Assembly (NCBI RefSeq): GCF_016863175.1
Contig: NZ_BOOJ01000019.1
Coordinates: 1-61,536 of the forward strand
DNA: 61,536 nt
From: Paraplanobispora siamensis
Lineage (GTDB): Bacteria > Actinomycetota > Actinomycetes > Streptosporangiales > Streptosporangiaceae
Reading direction: 5' to 3'
The notes under the pieces are model-generated. The model ran no database searches, was not told where the DNA came from, and was given only the letters and a program-made list of their open reading frames with translations. Shown here in pieces: positions 58,744 to 61,536 of this stretch (position 1 is its first letter; the number at the start of each line of letters is the position of its first letter). The translations under genes and the position numbers were made by a program.

Positions 58744-58774
58744 TTGGACAGCTCGTCCAATGTCATGTAATCAT
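58744..58774. promoter_or_regulatory. Inverted repeat and CATGTAATCAT motif ahead of the DUF2236 gene
   Basis: TTGGAC (58744-58749) and GTCCAA (58755-58760) are inverted arms. CATGTAATCAT (58764-58774) follows 10 bases before the ATG and would overlap the -10 region. The same 11-mer occurs upstream of the ABM-globin gene at 1750. Confidence 0.45.
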
Positions 58775-58783
58775 CTACTTACT

Positions 58784-59701
58784 ATGGCGAGCATCGAAGA
58801 CATCGTCGTCCAGCCTCCGCACACCGCGACCTGGCTGGTGCACATCGACCGCTCCATGTGGATCGGCGGCGTCCGGGGCCTCATGCTCCAGGCGCTGCAC
58901 CCTCTGGCGATGCGCGGGGTCTGGCAGAACTCCACTTTCCAGGAGGACCCGTTCGGGCGGCTGCGCCGTACCGCGGACTTCGTGGGCCGCGTCACCTTCG
59001 GCAGCCCGCAGGAGGCCGAGGAGATCGGCCGGCGGGTCAGGGGCATCCACCGGAGCCTGCGCATCGACGACCCGGACACCGGCAGGATCCACCGCGTGGA
59101 CGACCCGGAGCTGCTGCTGTGGGTGCACTGCGCGGAGGTCTCGTCCTACCTGGCGGTGGCGCGGCGCGCGGGTCTCGGGCTGAGCCGCCGCCAGGCCGAC
59201 CGCTATCTCGGCGAGCAGCGCCGCAGCGCGACCTACGTGGGTCTGCACGCCGAGGACGTGCCCGGGTCGCTGGCGGAGATGGACGACTACTTCGCGGGGA
59301 TCCGGTCGCGGCTGGAGGTCACCCCCGAGGCCGCGTCCACCGTGCGCTTCCTGCTGTGGCCGCGCCTGCCCGCCGAGCTGCGGATGCTCAACCCCGGCAA
59401 GCCGGCCTACTTCCCGTTCGGCGCGCTGTGCTACTACTCGCTGCCGGACTGGGCCAGGCAGATGTACGGCGCCCTGCCCGAGGTGCCGCGCGCCACGGTG
59501 ACGGCGGCGTTGCGTGCCTTCAGGCTGGGCATGAACGCCCTCCCCGAGCCCGTCCACGACCGCGCGTTCACGCCGCACACCCGCGAGATGCTCGCCGCCT
59601 CCCGGCGACGGCTGGGCGCGGCGGGCTACGACGTGAGCCGCGGGCTCAAGGGCCTGACCGACCCCCGCCGCTGGCCCGGCGGAGCCTCCCGGGCCGCCTG
59701 A
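58784..59701 (+). CDS. DUF2236 (oxygenase MpaB / latex-clearing-like) family protein
   Basis: The 305-aa all-helical protein matches DUF2236: RSMWIGGVRGLMLQALHPLAMRGV at the start (split here as RSMWIGG and ALHPLAM), FGRLRRTADFV, GIHRSLRID, LLLWVHCAEVSSYLAV and the C-terminal YSLPDWARQMYG. The family includes haem b proteins such as latex-clearing protein and the MpaB oxygenase; several family members are still uncharacterised. ATG 58784 has no Shine-Dalgarno and a promoter-like motif directly upstream, so the message may be leaderless. Function is inferred only at family level. Confidence 0.88.
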   Translation: MASIEDIVVQPPHTATWLVHIDRSMWIGGVRGLMLQALHPLAMRGVWQNSTFQEDPFGRLRRTADFVGRVTFGSPQEAEEIGRRVRGIHRSLRIDDPDTGRIHRVDDPELLLWVHCAEVSSYLAVARRAGLGLSRRQADRYLGEQRRSATYVGLHAEDVPGSLAEMDDYFAGIRSRLEVTPEAASTVRFLLWPRLPAELRMLNPGKPAYFPFGALCYYSLPDWARQMYGALPEVPRATVTAALRAFRLGMNALPEPVHDRAFTPHTREMLAASRRRLGAAGYDVSRGLKGLTDPRRWPGGASRAA

Positions 59702-59734
59702 GCCGCCGTGCGCAGCACAGCCATGAACACGAGA

Positions 59735-60715
59735 TCAAACGGCTAAGCCGTCCCAGGGGGCCTTGTCGGGGGCCGCGGCCCGGCCGTCGGGGCAGTGGGC
59801 GCGGAAGTCGCACCAGGAGCACAGGGGGCCCGTACGGGGCGGGAAGAGGGCGTCTATCTCCGGGGGTACGGCCGGCGGCACCCGTTCGGCGTCCGCCGGG
59901 TGCGAGCCCGGCCCCCGGGGGCCCTCGGCCGGAGTGCGCGCCGCGCGTGAGCCCGAGCCGCGAGAGCCCGCCGTACGCGAACCCGGGCCGCGGGAGCTCT
60001 TTCCCGTGCCCGCCCAGGCCTGGTAGCGCTCGTCGGCCTCGGAGGCCTCGATGCCGATCTCCTCGGCGCGGGACAGATGGCGTCCCAGGGACTCGTCGGT
60101 GTGCTCCCACTCGACGACCGAGCCGGTCGGCAGGTGGTGGAGCTCGACCCGGTGGCACGGGCGGCGCAGCATGCTGGAGGAGGCGACCGCGTAGACCGCC
60201 AGCGCGAGCGAGGACCGGGCGTCGTCGGCCGTCATGGGACGGCGTCCGGTCTTGTAGTCGACCACGACCAGCTCCTCGCCCCGCTGGTCGAGCCGGTCGA
60301 CGCGGCCCGACAGGGCCAGGACGGACGTCCTGGTGGCCACGGTCCGCTCGACGCCGACCGGCTCCTCGGAGGGGTCGAGGGTCGCCGCGTAGCCGACGAC
60401 CATCTCCCGCGCCCGGTCACGCCAGGCGGCCGACTGCTCGGCGTCCTTGAACCCGTCGCCGATCCACCCGTTGGACAGCAGGATCCCGGCCGTGGCCGGA
60501 GTCCTGCGGTCGTACGGCTCCCGCCACCAACCGGCCAGGGCGTTGTGCACGCTGATGCCCACGCTGTTGTGCGCCCACCGCGGTCCCCGCTGCGGGGCCG
60601 GGCGGTCCAGGTAGGTGAACCGGTAACGCCGGGGACAGTCCAGCCAGGTGTTCAGCCGCGACGGCGTACAGGAGTACAGCCTGCGCGGCATGCCCTCCAG
60701 GGGGAGCTGGTCCAT
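59735..60715 (-). CDS. RecB family PD-(D/E)XK exonuclease with predicted Fe-S cluster
   Basis: The 326-aa protein begins MPRRLYSCTPSRLNTWLDCPRRYRF-like, has GISVHNALAGWW, the nuclease core LSGRVDRLD and VVVDYKTGRRP, QxxxY-type LALAVYAVA, and a C-terminal CSWCDFRAHC. The first CPRRY and the three C-terminal Cys form the Fe-S staple known from AddB and Cas4-type nucleases. A Ser/Arg/Gly/Pro-rich insertion (about 235-280) is low complexity. ATG 60715 starts 5 bases after the previous stop; ATG 60691, with GGAGG very close, is an alternative. A DNA-repair nuclease role is likely. Confidence 0.88.
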   Translation of the reverse strand: MDQLPLEGMPRRLYSCTPSRLNTWLDCPRRYRFTYLDRPAPQRGPRWAHNSVGISVHNALAGWWREPYDRRTPATAGILLSNGWIGDGFKDAEQSAAWRDRAREMVVGYAATLDPSEEPVGVERTVATRTSVLALSGRVDRLDQRGEELVVVDYKTGRRPMTADDARSSLALAVYAVASSSMLRRPCHRVELHHLPTGSVVEWEHTDESLGRHLSRAEEIGIEASEADERYQAWAGTGKSSRGPGSRTAGSRGSGSRAARTPAEGPRGPGSHPADAERVPPAVPPEIDALFPPRTGPLCSWCDFRAHCPDGRAAAPDKAPWDGLAV

Positions 60716-60720
60716 GAGGG

Positions 60721-61437
60721 CTAGTCGCCGTCGAGGTTCAGCCGGATGCCGGCCGCGCGCGTCCCGTCGGACAGCGGGCCCTCCTCCTCGGTGTCCGTGC
60801 CGCCACCGGTCAGCGAGCCGGAGAGCCAGGAGTCCAGCTTCGGCTCCAGGTCGCCGATGACCGCCTCCTCCCCGTGCGCGGGCAGCACACGGGTGTTGTG
60901 GCGCAGGGTGAACAGCCGGCCGGCGATCGCGGTGAGCTGGTCGGCCAGCGCGGGGTACTCTCCGCCGAGCTTGCCGGGCCCGTCGGCCAGCAGCGTCTTG
61001 CCGGTGAAGACCGCGTCCAGCTCCTCGCAGTAGAGCGAGATGCCGCCGTGGGTGACGCCGGGCGTGGACATGACCTCGAGCTCGACGTCGGCGACGGCGA
61101 ACACGCCCTCGTCCTCCAGCTCGATGTCCGGCCAGGTGTCGGGCCAGGTACGGCGCCAATGCGGCTTGTCCTTGGGGTGCATGGCCACCACGGCCTCGTC
61201 CCGGGCCGCCACCTCGATGGCCGCGCCGACGTGGTCGGGCAGGCCGTGGGTGCAGATCACCGCGAGCACCTCGCGCTCGCCGACCTTCTCCAGGATCCCC
61301 TCCGCGTCGCGCGCGGCGTCGATGACGATGACCTCCTCATCGTCACCCACGATCCAGGTGTTGTTCTCGACCTTGTATTCGACGCCGTCGATGTCGACGA
61401 CGCCTTCGGTCACCACTCGCTCGATACGCGCTGTCAC
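60721..61437 (-). CDS. Metallo-beta-lactamase-fold protein with altered metal motif
   Basis: The 238-aa protein has the MBL fold with VIDAARDAEGI and VICTHGLPDHVGAA, where HxHxDH has become HGLPDH (the second His is Leu). STPGVTHGGISLY, GKTLLADGPGK and LPAHGEE supply the later positions. One zinc site may be lost, so a mononuclear or non-hydrolase role is possible. The C-terminal 40 residues are acidic. GTG 61437 has no ribosome binding site; TATGGT at 61451-61446 suggests a leaderless message. It is coupled to the RecB-like nuclease gene by a 5-base gap. Confidence 0.85.
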   Translation of the reverse strand: MTARIERVVTEGVVDIDGVEYKVENNTWIVGDDEEVIVIDAARDAEGILEKVGEREVLAVICTHGLPDHVGAAIEVAARDEAVVAMHPKDKPHWRRTWPDTWPDIELEDEGVFAVADVELEVMSTPGVTHGGISLYCEELDAVFTGKTLLADGPGKLGGEYPALADQLTAIAGRLFTLRHNTRVLPAHGEEAVIGDLEPKLDSWLSGSLTGGGTDTEEEGPLSDGTRAAGIRLNLDGD

Positions 61438-61461
61438 GGCTCAAAACCATACCCATTGTTT

Positions 61462-61536
61462 GGCGACGCTGACGCGTCGCGGCTCGGGGGCGTGGGGATC
61501 CGGCTCCCGCCGTCGCCGCGTCCTCGCTGTGTTGAT
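61462..61536. repeat. Intergenic repeat, copy 3 (cut by the window end)
   Basis: It begins GGCGACGCTGACGCGTCG (stem CGACGC/GCGTCG), continues GCGGCTCGGGGGC and GGATCCGGCTCCCGCCGTCG and ends CGCGTCCTCGCT, closely following copy 1 at 51676. It lies upstream of the MBL-fold gene. Confidence 0.7.

Noticed and set aside
1-61536. CRISPR arrays, prophage, insertion sequences or rRNA genes
   Set aside because: I found no regularly spaced direct repeats of CRISPR type, no transposase, integrase or phage structural genes, and no rRNA. The short tandem repeats present are degenerate or single duplications.

Overview
This is a high-GC actinobacterial chromosome segment. GTG starts are common, and it carries a WhiB protein, a mycoredoxin, an AdnAB helicase-nuclease, an ideR/dmdR-type iron box and mycosins. 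I infer a Streptosporangiales-type genome (Nonomuraea/Streptosporangium-like); that placement rests on gene content and codon style, not on a search. From memory of the M. tuberculosis map, the backbone follows the order Rv3193c to Rv3211: UPF0182 protein, PDZ/Lon-like protease, zincin, E1-like protein, ABC1 kinase, whiB7, uvrD2, mrx1, nudC, adnB, adnA, moeZ, TetR, DUF3107 protein, ferritin-like protein and DEAD-box helicase. Lineage-specific genes are inserted between these anchors.

Region by region. 0-2 kb: two small unknown proteins, an ABM-truncated haemoglobin fusion and an initiator tRNA with a strong terminator. 2-9.4 kb: UPF0182 membrane protein, secreted-side PDZ/Lon-like protease, MoaE, an epimerase and a zincin. 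9.4-16.1 kb: Nudix hydrolase, endonuclease/exonuclease/phosphatase protein, a coupled pair (GT-A-like protein and YgjP-like metallopeptidase), enoyl-CoA hydratase, E1-like protein and ABC1 kinase. 16.1-18.1 kb: repeat-rich and gene-poor apart from one APH-like kinase. 18.1-19.2 kb: whiB7 with a complete attenuation-type leader (WhiB7-type promoter, 102-codon upstream ORF with a perfect Shine-Dalgarno, terminator with U-tract). 19.2-24.7 kb: TesB thioesterase, UvrD2, secreted hydrolase, mycoredoxin, NudC. 24.8-29.4 kb: an iron-box-controlled three-gene siderophore operon (ATP-grasp ligase plus two IucA/IucC synthetases). 29.5-36.7 kb: AdnB and AdnA. 36.8-42.3 kb: GH20 hexosaminidase, a teichoic-acid-type glycerophosphotransferase, an alkyltransferase-like protein and an unknown protein. 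42.4-46.7 kb: a duplicated two-gene cassette, each a predicted extracytoplasmic partner protein followed by a mycosin-like subtilase. 46.8-47.6 kb: a divergent membrane protein/winged-helix pair with its own operators. 47.8-52.7 kb: MoeZ, hydrolase, three secreted SH3-like paralogues, Ku. 52.9-61.5 kb: small acidic protein, TetR, DUF3107 protein, ferritin-like protein, DEAD-box helicase with no canonical start codon, hydrolase, DUF2236 protein, RecB-like nuclease and a metallo-beta-lactamase-fold protein.

Functional themes are stress and antibiotic response (whiB7), DNA end processing (UvrD2, AdnAB, Ku, RecB-like nuclease), thiol/NAD and molybdopterin/sulfur metabolism (Mrx1, NudC, MoaE, MoeZ), iron acquisition, and cell-envelope processing (UPF0182, Lon-like protease, GH20, glycerophosphotransferase, mycosins). 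The candidates for little-described biology are the whiB7 leader with its long upstream ORF, the duplicated mycosin-partner operon with a divergent regulator pair next to it, and the minimal siderophore operon. A short hairpin-containing intergenic repeat occurs three times in the last 10 kb.
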